The notes under the pieces: generated by a model | Seen by the model: only the letters and a program-made list of their open reading frames with translations | Told to the model about the DNA's origin: nothing | Database searches by the model: none | In this document: in pieces, positions 9,095 to 18,413 of the stretch | Layout: every line of letters begins with the position of its first letter | How positions within the stretch are numbered: the first letter of the stretch is position 1 | Program-made: the position numbers and the translations under genes | Assembly: GCF_036347055.1 (NCBI RefSeq) | Contig: NZ_CP108882.1 | Span: 2,245,001-2,309,000, forward strand | Length of the DNA: 64,000 nucleotides | Direction of reading: 5' to 3' | Origin: Streptomyces sp. NBC_00820 | Lineage (GTDB): Bacteria > Actinomycetota > Actinomycetes > Streptomycetales > Streptomycetaceae

Positions 9095-9199
9095 CCGACG
9101 GCACCGGCCCTCGCCCGGCGGCGGCACCCGAGCACGACGACCAGCCCCCACACGTATTCCGCGTACGACAGGTACGCGTCCCACAGGGAGATCACCCAC

Positions 9200-10018
9200 A
9201 TGAGCCAGCGGAACACCCAGTCGGCGAAGACGGCGGCCCGGGAGCGGCTGCGCGAGGAGCGCGAGCGGCAGGCCAAGCGCGACAAGGCCAAGAGGCAGCT
9301 CGTCGTGGCCGCCTCGGTCGTGGCCGTGCTGGCCGCGGCCGGCGGCATCGGCTACTTCGTCGTCCAGGCGAACAAGCCCAGCCACTGGGAGGCCGTGAAG
9401 AAGGACACGGTCGTCGCCCCGGCCCACACCACGGACGACAAGGGCACCACCGTCGTCATCGGCAAGGACACCGCCAAGAAGACCCTCAAGGTCTACGAGG
9501 ACCCGCGCTGCCCGGTCTGCGCCCAGTTCGAGCAGACGGCCGGCTCGGCGCTGAAGAAGGACGTCGACGACGGCAAGTTCAAGATGCAGTACGTCGGCGC
9601 CACGTTCATCGACAGCCACGACAACGGCGAGGGTTCCAAGAACGCGCTGAGCGCCCTCGGTGCCGCGCTGGACGTCAGCCCCGAGGCGTTCCTGGAGTAC
9701 AAGAGCGCGCTGTACTCGACGAAGTGGCACCCGGACGAGACCACCGACAAGTTCAAGGACGACGGCTACCTCCTCAAGGTCGCCGACACGGTGCCCGCGC
9801 TGAAGAGCAACGCGAAGTTCCGCGACGCGGTCGAGAAGGGCACCTACGACGCCTGGGCGATGGCCATGTCGAAGACCTTCGACGACAACAAGGACGGCGT
9901 GAGCGGCACGCCGAGCTTCGTCATGGACGGCAAGAAGGTCACGGCCGACGCCCAGGGCAACCCGCCCATGACGGTGGCCGACTTCAACCGGGTGGTGGAT
10001 GCGGCCCTCAAGGGCTGA
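9200..10018 (+). CDS. DsbA-like thioredoxin-domain protein, membrane-anchored
   Basis: A 272-residue protein with a short basic cytoplasmic N-terminus (residues 1-33), one membrane span (about 34-55) and an extracytoplasmic thioredoxin-like domain of DsbA/DSBA-oxidoreductase type. The CPVC active site is at residues 104-107 (YEDPRCPVCAQF) and the cis-proline loop is GTPSFVMDG near the end. It probably oxidises or isomerises disulfides in exported proteins. The ATG at 9200 follows a GGGAG sequence 8 bases upstream. It follows a membrane protein gene and ends at a strong terminator. Confidence 0.92.
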   Translation: MSQRNTQSAKTAARERLREERERQAKRDKAKRQLVVAASVVAVLAAAGGIGYFVVQANKPSHWEAVKKDTVVAPAHTTDDKGTTVVIGKDTAKKTLKVYEDPRCPVCAQFEQTAGSALKKDVDDGKFKMQYVGATFIDSHDNGEGSKNALSALGAALDVSPEAFLEYKSALYSTKWHPDETTDKFKDDGYLLKVADTVPALKSNAKFRDAVEKGTYDAWAMAMSKTFDDNKDGVSGTPSFVMDGKKVTADAQGNPPMTVADFNRVVDAALKG

Positions 10019-10049
10019 CGGACCCCACGAAAAACCGATCACCGCGTGA

Positions 10050-10082
10050 AGAGCGGGCGAACTTTCGGAGTTCGCCCGCTCT
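10050..10082 (+). terminator. Terminator after the DsbA-like gene
   Basis: A perfect 14-bp stem (10050-10063 with 10069-10082) and a TTCGG loop lie 32 bases after the stop codon. A stable tetraloop-like apex and no T-tract are common for Streptomyces terminators. Confidence 0.88.
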
Positions 10083-10089
10083 GACGTGT

Positions 10090-10111
10090 ACCGATCAGTA
10101 ACCTGATCGGT
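10090..10111. promoter_or_regulatory. 9-bp perfect inverted repeat touching the phoD start codon
   Basis: The arms accgatcag (10090-10098) and ctgatcggt (10103-10111) are separated by TAAC and end one base before the GTG of phoD. It could be an operator or an RNA hairpin blocking initiation. No PHO-box direct repeats (GTTCACC-like) were seen nearby. Confidence 0.5.
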
Positions 10112-10112
10112 C

Positions 10113-11792
10113 GTGACCAGTCGACACCCATCACTCGCCGCCCTCAAGGGCCTCAAGGGCCTCAACTCCCTTGCCCCCAGCCGCCGTACGGTCGTGAAGG
10201 CCGCGGCGGCCACCGCGGTCCTGGCCGGCCCGCTGGCCGCCGCCCTCCCGGCCCGCGCCGCCGCGGACGCCCCCGCCTTCCTGCACGGTGTCGCCTCCGG
10301 CGACCCCCTCCCCGACGGCGTCCTGCTGTGGACGCGCGTGACCCCCGCCCCCGACGCGACACCCGGCTCCGGGCTCGGCCCGGACACCGAGGTGAGCTGG
10401 ACCGTCGCCAGGGACAAGGCGCTGACGAACGTCGTCGCCCGGGGCTCCACCACCGCCACGGCCGCCTCCGACCACACCGTGAAGGCCGACATACGCGGCC
10501 TCGAACCGGCCACCGACTACTGGTTCCGCTTCTCGGCCGGCAGCACCGTCTCCCCCGTGGCACGCACCCGCACCGCGCCGGCCGCCGACGCCGCCGTGCC
10601 CGGCCTGCGCTTCGGCGTGGTCTCCTGCGCCAACTGGGAGGCGGGCTGGTTCTCCGCCTACCGGCACCTCGCCGCCCGCGCCGACCTCGACGCGTGGCTG
10701 CACCTGGGCGACTACATCTACGAGTACAAGTCCGGCGAGTACGCGGCCCGGGGCACGGTCGTCCGCCCGCACGCACCGGCCAACGAGATCCTCACGCTCG
10801 CCGACTACCGGATCCGGCACGCCAACCACAAGACCGACCCCGACCTCCAGGCGCTGCACCTGAAGGCCCCGGTCATCGCGATCTGGGACGACCACGAGTT
10901 CGCCGACAACGCCTGGTCGGGCGGCGCGGTCAACCACACGGAGGGCGCCGAGGGCACCTGGTCGGCCCGTCAGGCCGCCGCCAAGCAGGCCTACTTCGAG
11001 TGGATGCCGGTCCGCCCCGCGATCGCCGGCACCACCTACCGCCGGCTGCGCTTCGGCAAGCTCGCCGACCTGTCCCTGCTGGACCTGCGCTCCTTCCGCT
11101 CCCAGCAGGCCGCCACGGCCAGCGGCGCGGTGGACGACCCGGACCGTACGCTCACCGGGCGCGCCCAGCTCGACTGGCTCAAGGCGGGGCTGAAGGCCTC
11201 CGACACCAGGTGGCGGCTGGTCGGCAACTCGGTGATGATCTCGCCGGTCTCCTTCGGTTCCCTGTCCGCGGACCTGCTCAAGCCGCTCGCCAAGCTGCTG
11301 GGGCTGCCGCAGGAGGGCATCGCCGTCAACACCGACCAGTGGGACGGCTACACCGACGACCGCCGCGAACTGCTGGACCACCTGCGCGCCAACGCCATCG
11401 GCAACACCGTCTTCCTGACCGGTGACATCCACATGGCGTGGGCCAACGACGTGCCCCACGACGCGGGCACCTACCCGCTGTCGGCGTCGGCGGCCACCGA
11501 GTTCGTGGTCACCTCGGTCACCTCCGACAACCTCGACGACATCGTCAAGGTCCCCGAGGGAACCGTCTCGGCGATCGCCTCACCGGTCCTGCGTGCCGCC
11601 AACCGGCACGTGCACTGGGTGGACACCGACCGCCACGGCTACGGCGTCCTGGACATCACGGCCGACCGCGCGCAGATGGACTACTACGTGCTGTCCGACC
11701 GCACGGACCCCGACGCGACCTCCACGTGGGTGCGTTCGTACCGCACCCCCAGCGGCAGCCAGCGGGTCGAGCGGGCCTACGACCCGGTGTGA
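10113..11792 (+). CDS. phoD: Secreted alkaline phosphatase PhoD
   Basis: A 559-residue PhoD-family phosphodiesterase/phosphatase. A twin-arginine signal SRRTVVK (residues 23-29) precedes a hydrophobic stretch and an Ala-rich cleavage region near residue 52, so the enzyme should be Tat-exported folded with its metals. Family motifs include [30 protein letters not shown] and [10 protein letters not shown], which supply Fe/Ca-binding and catalytic residues. In Streptomyces PhoD is induced by phosphate starvation through PhoP; a PHO box is not evident here. The GTG at 10113 is chosen although it has no clear Shine-Dalgarno sequence. The first 20 residues repeat Leu-Lys-Gly. Confidence 0.95.
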   Translation: MTSRHPSLAALKGLKGLNSLAPSRRTVVKAAAATAVLAGPLAAALPARAAADAPAFLHGVASGDPLPDGVLLWTRVTPAPDATPGSGLGPDTEVSWTVARDKALTNVVARGSTTATAASDHTVKADIRGLEPATDYWFRFSAGSTVSPVARTRTAPAADAAVPGLRFGVVSCANWEAGWFSAYRHLAARADLDAWLHLGDYIYEYKSGEYAARGTVVRPHAPANEILTLADYRIRHANHKTDPDLQALHLKAPVIAIWDDHEFADNAWSGGAVNHTEGAEGTWSARQAAAKQAYFEWMPVRPAIAGTTYRRLRFGKLADLSLLDLRSFRSQQAATASGAVDDPDRTLTGRAQLDWLKAGLKASDTRWRLVGNSVMISPVSFGSLSADLLKPLAKLLGLPQEGIAVNTDQWDGYTDDRRELLDHLRANAIGNTVFLTGDIHMAWANDVPHDAGTYPLSASAATEFVVTSVTSDNLDDIVKVPEGTVSAIASPVLRAANRHVHWVDTDRHGYGVLDITADRAQMDYYVLSDRTDPDATSTWVRSYRTPSGSQRVERAYDPV

Positions 11793-11796
11793 CGCC

Positions 11797-12369
11797 TCAG
11801 TCCAGGGAGTCGAGGAAGCCGAGTGCCACCCGCCAGGTGGCCTCGGCGGCCTCCTCGTCGTAGTCCGGCAGCTCGGGGTCGGTGTAGACGTGACCGGCCC
11901 CGGGGTAGCGGTAGACCTCCACGTCGGCGCCGGTGCGGCCCATCTGCAGGTACCAGGCGCTGAGCCAGTCGTCCGTCTCGAACGGGTCCGGCTCCGCCAC
12001 GTGCAGCTGCACCGGCAGGTCCTCCGCCGTCGCGTTCGGCGCGATGTCCGACGTGCCGTGCAGGAGCAGCAGCCCCTTCGCCTTCTCGTCGCCGAGCGCC
12101 AGGGTCTGCGCGACGGAGGCGCCGAGCGAGAGTCCCGCGTACACCAGGCCCCGCTCCGAGTAGGGCGCGGAGGCCAGCACCGCCCGCTTCAGCAGCTCCT
12201 CCTTGCCGAGCTGCTCCTTGAACTCCATGCCCTCCTCGACCGTGTCGAAGGTGCGCCCCTCGAAGAGGTCCGGCGTCCACACCTCGTGCCCGGCCGCCCG
12301 CAGCCGCTCAGCGGCCTCGCGCACGGCAGGCGTGAGCCCGTAGACCGAGTGAAAGAGCATGATGTTCAT
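11797..12369 (-). CDS. Dienelactone hydrolase family protein
   Basis: A 190-residue alpha/beta hydrolase. The nucleophile region reads LVYAGLSLGASVAQ, so the usual dienelactone-hydrolase Cys is replaced by Ser (GLSLG). Acid and His candidates follow in VAEPDPFETDDW and YPGAGHVYTD. The substrate is unknown. ATG at 12369 (MNIMLFHSVYGLTP) was chosen over an upstream GTG at 12420 because the upstream 17 residues are unlike the family. The gene converges on phoD with only 4 bases between the stop codons. Confidence 0.88.
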   Translation of the reverse strand: MNIMLFHSVYGLTPAVREAAERLRAAGHEVWTPDLFEGRTFDTVEEGMEFKEQLGKEELLKRAVLASAPYSERGLVYAGLSLGASVAQTLALGDEKAKGLLLLHGTSDIAPNATAEDLPVQLHVAEPDPFETDDWLSAWYLQMGRTGADVEVYRYPGAGHVYTDPELPDYDEEAAEATWRVALGFLDSLD

Positions 12370-12452
12370 GAGCCCATGGTGCCAGCAGCCTCTGACAACC
12401 AGGCACCTCGGCCCCACCACCGCCGGCGTGTCGAACCGCGAGGCGCAAGGGG

Positions 12453-14039
12453 TCAGCGCAGGCTCCGCACGTCGAGATGTCGGAGCACCCGGTCCACGAT
12501 CTCCGGGTCCGCGCCCGGCTCGCTCCGTGCCGCCAGCACCTCATGGCGTGCGGCGCTGAGCATCTCCGACTGGATGAGCCGCGCGCGTTTCAGCCGCCGC
12601 CCGCGCTGCTCGTACCCCGCGCGCCGCTCCTCGTCCCCGATGCCCGGACTGATCCGCAGCCCGATGTCGAAGGCCCGCCGCAGCAACTGCTCGGACAGCT
12701 CCTCCGGGAGTTCCTCCGCCGCCTCGATCTCCCGCAGCCGCATTTTCGCCGCTCTCGTCGCCCGCGTCGCCAGTTCCTCCTCGAACTCCTTCTCCCGGTC
12801 CGTGTCGGCCCGCACCCCCAGCCGCTTCACCAGCCACGGCAGGGTCAGCCCCTGCAGCACCAGCGTCGCCATGATCACCCCGAACGCGATGAACACGATC
12901 TCGTCGCGGTCGGGAAACGGCGAACCGTCATGGATCGTCAGCGGCACGGCCAGCGCCAGCGCCACCGACGCCACCCCCCGCATCCCCGACCACCACATGA
13001 CGACGGTCTCCCGCCACGTCATCGGGATGTCCTCGTCGCGGCCCCGGGTGGCGTGCAGCCGCTTGGTCAGCGTGGCGGCGGGCAGCAGCCACAGCAGTCG
13101 TACGATCACGACCACCGCCGTCACCGCGGCCGCCCAGCCGAGCAGTTGACCCCACCGCCCGGCCGCCGTCCGGATCGCGCTGTGCAGTTCGAGCCCGATC
13201 AACCCGAACGCGACACCGGTGACGAGCGTTTCGACGACGCCCCAGAAGGCGTGCCCGGTGAGCCGCCTCGTCACGTCGTCGGCGTCGGTGGCGTACTCGG
13301 CGAGGTACAGCGCGGTGGTGAGGACGGCGAGCACGCCGGATCCGTGCAGCCGCTCGGCGAGCAGATAGGACGCGTACGGCACCAGCAGCGTCAGCCCGAT
13401 CTGCAGCGTCGCGTCCCCGAGGATGTCCAGCAGCCGGTTCGCGCACCAGCCCAGCGCGAGCCCCACGGCGACCGCGACCACGGCGGACAGGATCAGGTCG
13501 AGCCCGGCCCGCCACGGTGAGAAGCTCCCGCTGACGACGGCGGCGATCGCCACGTGGTACAGCACGATGGCCGTCACGTCGTTGAACAGCCCCTCGCCCT
13601 CCAGGATCGACACCAGCCGGCGCGGCAGCCCGAGCTGCCCGGCGACGGCGGTGGCGGCGACCGGGTCGGGCGGGGCGATCAGCGCGCCGAGCGCCACGGC
13701 GGCGGCGGCCGGCAGTCCGGGCACGATCGCGTGGGCGACCGCGGCCACACACACGGTGGTGACGAACACCAAGGCCACGGCCAGCAGGAAGATCGGCCGT
13801 TTGTTGGCCGCGAACTGCCGCCACGACGTGCGCCGCACCACGGCGTACAGCAGCGGCGGGAGCAGCGCGGGCAGGATCAGCTCGGGCGGGATGTTCACGT
13901 CCGGCACGAAGTCGAGCAGCGCGAGGACGATCCCGAGCAGCGTCATGAGCACCGGCGCGGGCAGTCCCAGCCGGTCCCCGACCGGGACGCTCAGCACGGC
14001 CCCGAGCAGCAGCACGAACAACAGGCCCAACTGGTCCAC
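12453..14039 (-). CDS. CPA1 family Na+/H+ antiporter
   Basis: A protein of about 528 residues with some 12 membrane spans in its first 400 residues, followed by a charged cytoplasmic tail. The core segment APPDPVAATAVAGQLGLPRRLVSILEGEGLFNDVTAIVLY carries the Asp residues of the ion-binding site (DPVAA and the ND pair of the FND motif). It should exchange Na+ or K+ for protons. GTG at 14039 has GGAG 8 bases upstream; GTG at 14048 would add MPA. The tail is rich in Glu/Arg and may be regulatory. Confidence 0.93.
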   Translation of the reverse strand: MDQLGLLFVLLLGAVLSVPVGDRLGLPAPVLMTLLGIVLALLDFVPDVNIPPELILPALLPPLLYAVVRRTSWRQFAANKRPIFLLAVALVFVTTVCVAAVAHAIVPGLPAAAAVALGALIAPPDPVAATAVAGQLGLPRRLVSILEGEGLFNDVTAIVLYHVAIAAVVSGSFSPWRAGLDLILSAVVAVAVGLALGWCANRLLDILGDATLQIGLTLLVPYASYLLAERLHGSGVLAVLTTALYLAEYATDADDVTRRLTGHAFWGVVETLVTGVAFGLIGLELHSAIRTAAGRWGQLLGWAAAVTAVVVIVRLLWLLPAATLTKRLHATRGRDEDIPMTWRETVVMWWSGMRGVASVALALAVPLTIHDGSPFPDRDEIVFIAFGVIMATLVLQGLTLPWLVKRLGVRADTDREKEFEEELATRATRAAKMRLREIEAAEELPEELSEQLLRRAFDIGLRISPGIGDEERRAGYEQRGRRLKRARLIQSEMLSAARHEVLAARSEPGADPEIVDRVLRHLDVRSLR

Positions 14040-14167
14040 GGCCGGCACTCCGGGAGTCGACGACGATCACACGCGGGCCTCAAGCCTGCCATGTGACGCA
14101 GCTCACCGAGCTTTTCTGCGACCCGGCCGCAGAGCGCGCCGCATCTTCTCCGCCGCCTGTGCCGTGT

Positions 14168-14635
14168 CTACAGCGCGCGCCGCATCCCCTGATGCGGGAT
14201 GCCGGCCTCGGCGTACTCCGGGCCGTACGCCTCGTAGCCGAGCCGCTCGTAGAAACCCAGGGCGTGCGTCTGGGCATGCAGGTCGACCGTCGTCAGCCCC
14301 CGCGCGCGGGCCGCGTCCTCGATGGCCCGCACCAGGGCCACGCCGACACCCAGTCCGCGCGCCTCCTTGACGACGGCCAGCCGCCCCAGGGAGCCGGCAA
14401 GGGCGTCCCCGCCGGTCTGTCCGGCCGCCGCCTCGCCGTGCAGCAGCCGCCCGGTGCCCAGCGGTACGCCGTCCTCGCGGACCGCCAGCACATGCACGGC
14501 GCCGGCATCGTAGGCGTCGTACTCCAGGTCCTCCGGGACGCCCTGCTCGGCGACGAAGACCTCCTTGCGCACCGCGAAGCAGGCCTCGCGGTCGGCAGGG
14601 TCCTCGGCGATCCGGACGGTGTACGGCGCACTCAC
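14168..14635 (-). CDS. GNAT family N-acetyltransferase
   Basis: A 155-residue acetyltransferase. The acetyl-CoA loop is [27 protein letters not shown], followed by the C-terminal strand and [23 protein letters not shown]. That ending resembles the ElaA/YyaT-type GNAT group. Its start overlaps the rluD-family stop codon by 4 bases, so the two genes are translationally coupled. Substrate unknown. Confidence 0.93.
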   Translation of the reverse strand: MSAPYTVRIAEDPADREACFAVRKEVFVAEQGVPEDLEYDAYDAGAVHVLAVREDGVPLGTGRLLHGEAAAGQTGGDALAGSLGRLAVVKEARGLGVGVALVRAIEDAARARGLTTVDLHAQTHALGFYERLGYEAYGPEYAEAGIPHQGMRRAL

Positions 14636-15576
14636 GCGTACGTCTCCTCACGGACCCGGTCGAGGGCCTGCCGCAGGTCCTCCGGGTAGTCGCTCTCGAA
14701 CTCCACCCACTGCCCGTCCGCGGGGTGCTCGAAGCCGAGCCGGACGGCGTGCAGCCACTGGCGCTGCAGGCCCAGCCGCTTGGAGAGTGTGGGGTCGGCG
14801 CCGTAGGTCAGGTCACCGACGCAGGGGTGGCGGTGGGCGGCCATGTGGACGCGGATCTGGTGGGTGCGGCCGGTCTCCAGCTTCACGTCGAGCAGGGAGG
14901 CGGCGCGGAAGGCCTCGATGAGGTCGTAGTGGGTGACGGAGGGCTTGCCCTCGGCGGTGACCGCCCACTTGTAGTCGTGCTGGGGGTGACGGCCGATGGG
15001 CGCGTCGATCGTGCCGCTCGTCGGGTCCGGGTGGCCCTGGACGAGGGTGTGGTAGCGCTTGTCGACCGTGCGCTCCTTGAACTGGCGCTTGAGCGAGGTG
15101 TACGCGCGCTCCGACTTGGCGACGACCATCAGGCCGGAGGTGCCGACGTCGAGGCGGTGCACGATGCCCTGGCGCTCGGCGGCGCCAGAGGTGGAGATCC
15201 GGTACCCGGCGGCGGCGAGGCCGCCGATGACGGTCGTGCCGGTCCAGCCCGGCGAGGGGTGCGCGGCCACGCCGACCGGCTTGACGATAACCACCACGTC
15301 ATCGTCGTCGTACACGATCTCCATGCCCTCGACCGGCTCGGCGACCACCTGGACCGGCGCGGGCGCCTGCGGCATCTCGACCTCGAGCCACGCGCCGCCG
15401 TGCACCCGCTCCGACTTGCCGACCACCGCGCCGTCGACCTGGACCTTGCCGGCCGCGGCCAGCTCCGCAGCCTTCGTGCGGGAGAAGCCGAACATGCGGG
15501 AGATGGCGGCGTCTACGCGCTCGCCCTCCAGGCCGTCCGGCACGGGCAGGGTTCGGATCTCGGGAATCGTGCTCAC
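14632..15576 (-). CDS. RluD-family 23S rRNA pseudouridine synthase
   Basis: A 314-residue enzyme: an N-terminal S4 RNA-binding domain ([29 protein letters not shown], residues 21-49) followed by the pseudouridylate synthase domain. The catalytic Asp143 sits in [18 protein letters not shown]. Later segments include [13 protein letters not shown] and DLTYGAD. It lies directly downstream of lspA, a common pairing in bacteria. GTG at 15576 ([15 protein letters not shown]) was chosen. No good ribosome site is seen, but CATACT lies 6 bases upstream, suggesting a leaderless start. The stop codon overlaps the GNAT start. Confidence 0.94.
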   Translation of the reverse strand: MSTIPEIRTLPVPDGLEGERVDAAISRMFGFSRTKAAELAAAGKVQVDGAVVGKSERVHGGAWLEVEMPQAPAPVQVVAEPVEGMEIVYDDDDVVVIVKPVGVAAHPSPGWTGTTVIGGLAAAGYRISTSGAAERQGIVHRLDVGTSGLMVVAKSERAYTSLKRQFKERTVDKRYHTLVQGHPDPTSGTIDAPIGRHPQHDYKWAVTAEGKPSVTHYDLIEAFRAASLLDVKLETGRTHQIRVHMAAHRHPCVGDLTYGADPTLSKRLGLQRQWLHAVRLGFEHPADGQWVEFESDYPEDLRQALDRVREETYA

Positions 15577-15618
15577 CCGTCGAGTATGACGGACGGCCCC
15601 GACACCGCCGACCGAGCC

Positions 15619-15627
15619 TGTGGACAA
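15619..15627 (-). promoter_or_regulatory. DnaA-box-like 9-mer TTGTCCACA
   Basis: This matches the Streptomyces DnaA box consensus exactly on the minus strand, in the lspA-rluD intergenic space about 45 bases upstream of the rluD-family start. A second copy with identical flanks (gttgtccacagg) is at 41185-41193. Confidence 0.5.
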
Positions 15628-15678
15628 CGCCCCGCCGCAGGGTCCGCGCCGGGCCCGGCGCGGACCCGCGCCGGGCCG

Positions 15679-16323
15679 TCAGTCCTTGTGGACCGTGCCG
15701 TCCGGGTCCAGGCCGCGGAAGGACAGCAGCACGATCAGGATGCCGCCGCAGACGATCGCCGAGTCGGCCAGGTTGAACACCGCGAAGCCCTTGGGCGCGA
15801 TGAAGTCCACCACCTTGCCCTCGAAGAGCCCGGGCGACCGGAAGACGCGGTCGGTGAGGTTGCCGAGCGCGCCGCCGAGCAGCAGGCCCAGCGCGACGGC
15901 CCAGGGCAGGCTGTAGAGCTTGCGGGCCAGCCGGATGATCACCACGATCACGATGGCCGCGATCAGGGTGAAGATGATCGTGAAGGCCGCGCCGACGCCG
16001 AAGGCCGCGCCGGGGTTGCGGATGGCGTTCAGCTCCAGCAGGTCGCCGATCACCTTGATCGGCGCGTGGTTCTCCAGCTTGGCGACCACGAGCATCTTGC
16101 TGACCAGGTCGAGGGCGTACGCGAACGCGGCCACCGCGAACAGCACGGCGATCCGGCGCCTGCGCCCGGTCTTCCGCTCGTCGGCCGGACCCTGCCCGTC
16201 CGCACCGGACACGCCGGGCCCGTGGGGCGCGCCGGACCCCGCGGGCGCTCCGGGCGTCCCCGTCCGCTCGCCACTGTCCCCCGGGATGTCCGACGTACCG
16301 ATGGTGCGCTCCGCCTCTGCCAC
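15679..16323 (-). CDS. lspA: Signal peptidase II (lipoprotein signal peptidase)
   Basis: A 214-residue aspartic membrane protease that removes signal peptides from diacylglyceryl-prolipoproteins. The two catalytic Asp motifs are present: [11 protein letters not shown] and [12 protein letters not shown], with NPGAAFG before them. Four membrane spans are visible. The first 55 residues are a polar Gly/Pro-rich extension not found in the E. coli enzyme but usual in Streptomyces. GTG at 16323 has GAGGGA 5 bases upstream. Confidence 0.96.
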   Translation of the reverse strand: MAEAERTIGTSDIPGDSGERTGTPGAPAGSGAPHGPGVSGADGQGPADERKTGRRRRIAVLFAVAAFAYALDLVSKMLVVAKLENHAPIKVIGDLLELNAIRNPGAAFGVGAAFTIIFTLIAAIVIVVIIRLARKLYSLPWAVALGLLLGGALGNLTDRVFRSPGLFEGKVVDFIAPKGFAVFNLADSAIVCGGILIVLLSFRGLDPDGTVHKD

Positions 16324-16390
16324 GTGAGTCCCTCAACCTAGGTGCCTGACTGAGGACGAGACTACGGCACACCCCGGCGGTCCCCGCTGC

Positions 16391-17800
16391 TCAGGAGCGA
16401 CGTTCCTGCTTCTGTTTGCACTCCACGCACAGGGTGGCCCTCGGGAACGCCTGCATGCGGGCCTTGCCGATGGGATTGCCGCAGTTCTCGCACAGGCCGT
16501 AGGTGCCCGCGTCAAGCCTTTCCAGGGCGCGCTCGGTCTGGATCAGCATCTCGCGCGCGTTGGCGGCCAGCGCCATCTCGTGTTCGCGGGTGATGTTCTT
16601 GGTCCCGGTGTCGGCCTGGTCGTCGCCGGCACCGTCCCCGGAGTCCCGCATCAGGCCCACCAGGGAGGCCTCGGAGGAGCTGATCTCCTTCCTCAGGCGC
16701 TCCGCCTCGGCCGTCAGCTCCGCACGGGCCTCCTCGACCTCCTTCGGAGTCCAGGGATCCTCGCCAGGGCGCACCGCCAGTTCGCCGGGCTCCACCGCGG
16801 CTAGGCGCGCCTTGGGAACGGCGGTCTGTGCCGCCGTGGCCGTGCCAGGAGTCTTCTTCGCAACCACTGTCGTGGCTCCCGTCTGCTTCGCGGCCCGCGC
16901 CGCGCCCGCCTTGTTGGCCGTGCTCTTGCCTGCGGCCGCCTTCTCCGCGACGGCCTTCCCCTCCCGGACCGGCCTCTTCCCGGCGGGCTTCTTCGCAGCC
17001 GCGCGCCGGGAGGTGGACTTCTTGGCGGAGGGCTCCGCGGAGGACGGTTCCCTAAGGACCGCCTCCTCGGCACCCGCCCCTACGACAACCGCCTTCTCGG
17101 CAGCCGTCTCCTTGGCGGCAGCCGTCTCCTTGGCGGCCGCCTTCTCGGCAGCCGTCTTCTTGGCGGCCGCCCGCTTCGACGACGGCTTCTTCGTAGGAGA
17201 CTCCCCGGACGCCTTCTCCTTGGCAGCTCCCGCCGCCTCGGACGCCTCATCCTTGGTGGCCGTCTTCTTCGCGGCCGCGGTATCGGCCGCCTTCCTGGCG
17301 CCCGCCTTCTTGTCGACCGCCTTCTTGTCGGCTGTCTTCGTCTCGGCCGCCGTCTTCAAGTTCTTCGCGCTCTTCGCGGCTTTCTCGGTCTTCGCGGCGG
17401 TCTCAGCCTTCGCGGTCTCGGTCTTCGCGGTCTCGGTCTTCGCGGTCTTCGTCTTCGCGGTCTTCGTCTTCGCGGTCTCAGCCTTCGCGGGCTCCTTCTT
17501 GGCCTCCGACGTCCTGGCCTGCGATCCGGCGTCCGCCTCGCCCTTGCCACCCGCCTTCTCGGCGCGTACCCGCTTCGCGGGAGGGTGCGGCTCCTGCCCG
17601 GACGGCTTCCCGAGTGTCTTGACCGGCCCCGCCCGCCCCGCGGAAGCGGCACCCGCGCGTGTGCTCTTCTTCCCGCCGGCCCCCTTGGCCTCACCGCCGG
17701 AGGCCGATGCGGAGGCCGATGCGGAGGCAGGGACAGAGGCGGCCGCGCCCCTGGACCGGCCGGTCGCCGGGTGCTGTACGGCGGTCTTCTTCGCCACCAT
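16391..17800 (-). CDS. DksA/TraR C4 zinc-finger protein with a long Ala/Lys-rich (histone H1-like) N-terminal domain
   Basis: A 469-residue protein. Residues 1 to about 330 are low-complexity and rich in Ala, Lys and Thr, with repeats such as TAKTKTAKTKTAKTETAKTE and AAKKTAAEKAAAKE resembling histone H1 tails. The C-terminal 120 residues are a DksA/TraR domain: a helical segment (WTPKEVEEARAELTAEAERL) and a C4 zinc finger CENCGN...CVECKQK near residues 434-461. DksA-like proteins act on RNA polymerase through its secondary channel. The basic tail could bind DNA or RNA. ATG at 17800 is preceded by AAGGGG. It runs divergently from the ileS leader. Confidence 0.88.
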   Translation of the reverse strand: MVAKKTAVQHPATGRSRGAAASVPASASASASASGGEAKGAGGKKSTRAGAASAGRAGPVKTLGKPSGQEPHPPAKRVRAEKAGGKGEADAGSQARTSEAKKEPAKAETAKTKTAKTKTAKTETAKTETAKAETAAKTEKAAKSAKNLKTAAETKTADKKAVDKKAGARKAADTAAAKKTATKDEASEAAGAAKEKASGESPTKKPSSKRAAAKKTAAEKAAAKETAAAKETAAEKAVVVGAGAEEAVLREPSSAEPSAKKSTSRRAAAKKPAGKRPVREGKAVAEKAAAGKSTANKAGAARAAKQTGATTVVAKKTPGTATAAQTAVPKARLAAVEPGELAVRPGEDPWTPKEVEEARAELTAEAERLRKEISSSEASLVGLMRDSGDGAGDDQADTGTKNITREHEMALAANAREMLIQTERALERLDAGTYGLCENCGNPIGKARMQAFPRATLCVECKQKQERRS

Positions 17801-18087
17801 GGCCGCGGCCCCTTCACATATTGTGATCTTGCGCGCGAATCGTGCTGGGACGATAAATCGACTTGGAGTCCCGCGGCAACGGGGCACGCCGCCCGATCCG
17901 CCTGCCCCGCACCCCCCGCGCCGCAGACCTGCATCCGTTGTGCCCAACTCCCCGCCGGGTAATCCGCCGGGAAGCCCCGTGCCCGGACACGCACGCCGCC
18001 ACCCTCGCCATTCGGGTCACTCCCGCACCTCCCGGGCCCGCTCCGCGCGGCCCCGAAATGCGGTCGGCCGCTGTCGGCGCGGCGCCG
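17801..18087. promoter_or_regulatory. Divergent intergenic region, DksA-like gene / ileS leader
   Basis: About 290 bases with no gene. The left end is the only AT-richer patch (near 17815-17860). On the plus strand, TTGCGC and GATAAA there have about 17 bases between them, but no plus-strand gene starts nearby. The rest is GC-rich. Confidence 0.35.
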
Positions 18088-18093
18088 TACACT
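18088..18093 (+). promoter_or_regulatory. Possible -10 element of ileS (TACACT)
   Basis: TACACT lies just upstream of the first base-paired part of the T-box leader and would start transcription near 18100. No good -35 hexamer is visible, so the assignment is weak. Confidence 0.35.
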
Positions 18094-18099
18094 GGGCGG

Positions 18100-18403
18100 A
18101 GCGAAAAGCATGGATGGGGACGAGTAGCGTCGTACGCAGCCCAGAGCGACCCGGGGACGGTGTGAGCCCGGGGGCGAGCGCGGTGTGAAGATCACCCCGG
18201 AGTGCCGGAAGAAAGCCGTGAGGACCCGCGAGGACCTCCGCGGCGAGTAGAACCGGATTCGCGACCCCAATGAGGGGGCTCATCGGCGTGTACGGCGCGC
18301 CGGAGGGCCAAGGAGGGTGGTACCGCGGGAGCGCGCCGCACACGGCGTCCACAGATGGAAGGCTCTCGTCCCTCCGACGGAAGGCAGCCAGTTCCGTTGG
18401 AGG
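18100..18403 (+). ncRNA. T-box leader of ileS (tRNA-Ile sensing, translational type)
   Basis: The leader contains the T-box core aggagggtggtaccgcgg (18310-18327), which pairs with the tRNA acceptor end. The likely specifier codon is ATC (isoleucine) at 18191-18193 inside a GAAGATCACC loop of Stem I. Just before the start codon, arms 18371-18382 and 18392-18403 form a 12-bp hairpin with one G-U pair. This hairpin hides the GGAGG ribosome site, and no T-tract terminator is present. Regulation should therefore be at translation, as known for actinobacterial ileS T-boxes: uncharged tRNA-Ile frees the ribosome site. Confidence 0.93.
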
Positions 18404-18413
18404 ATGCTCGCAG

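Noticed and set aside
18270..18413. Upstream ATG extension of ileS
   Set aside because: The stretch is the T-box core and sequestering hairpin; the conserved protein begins at 18414 after GGAGG.
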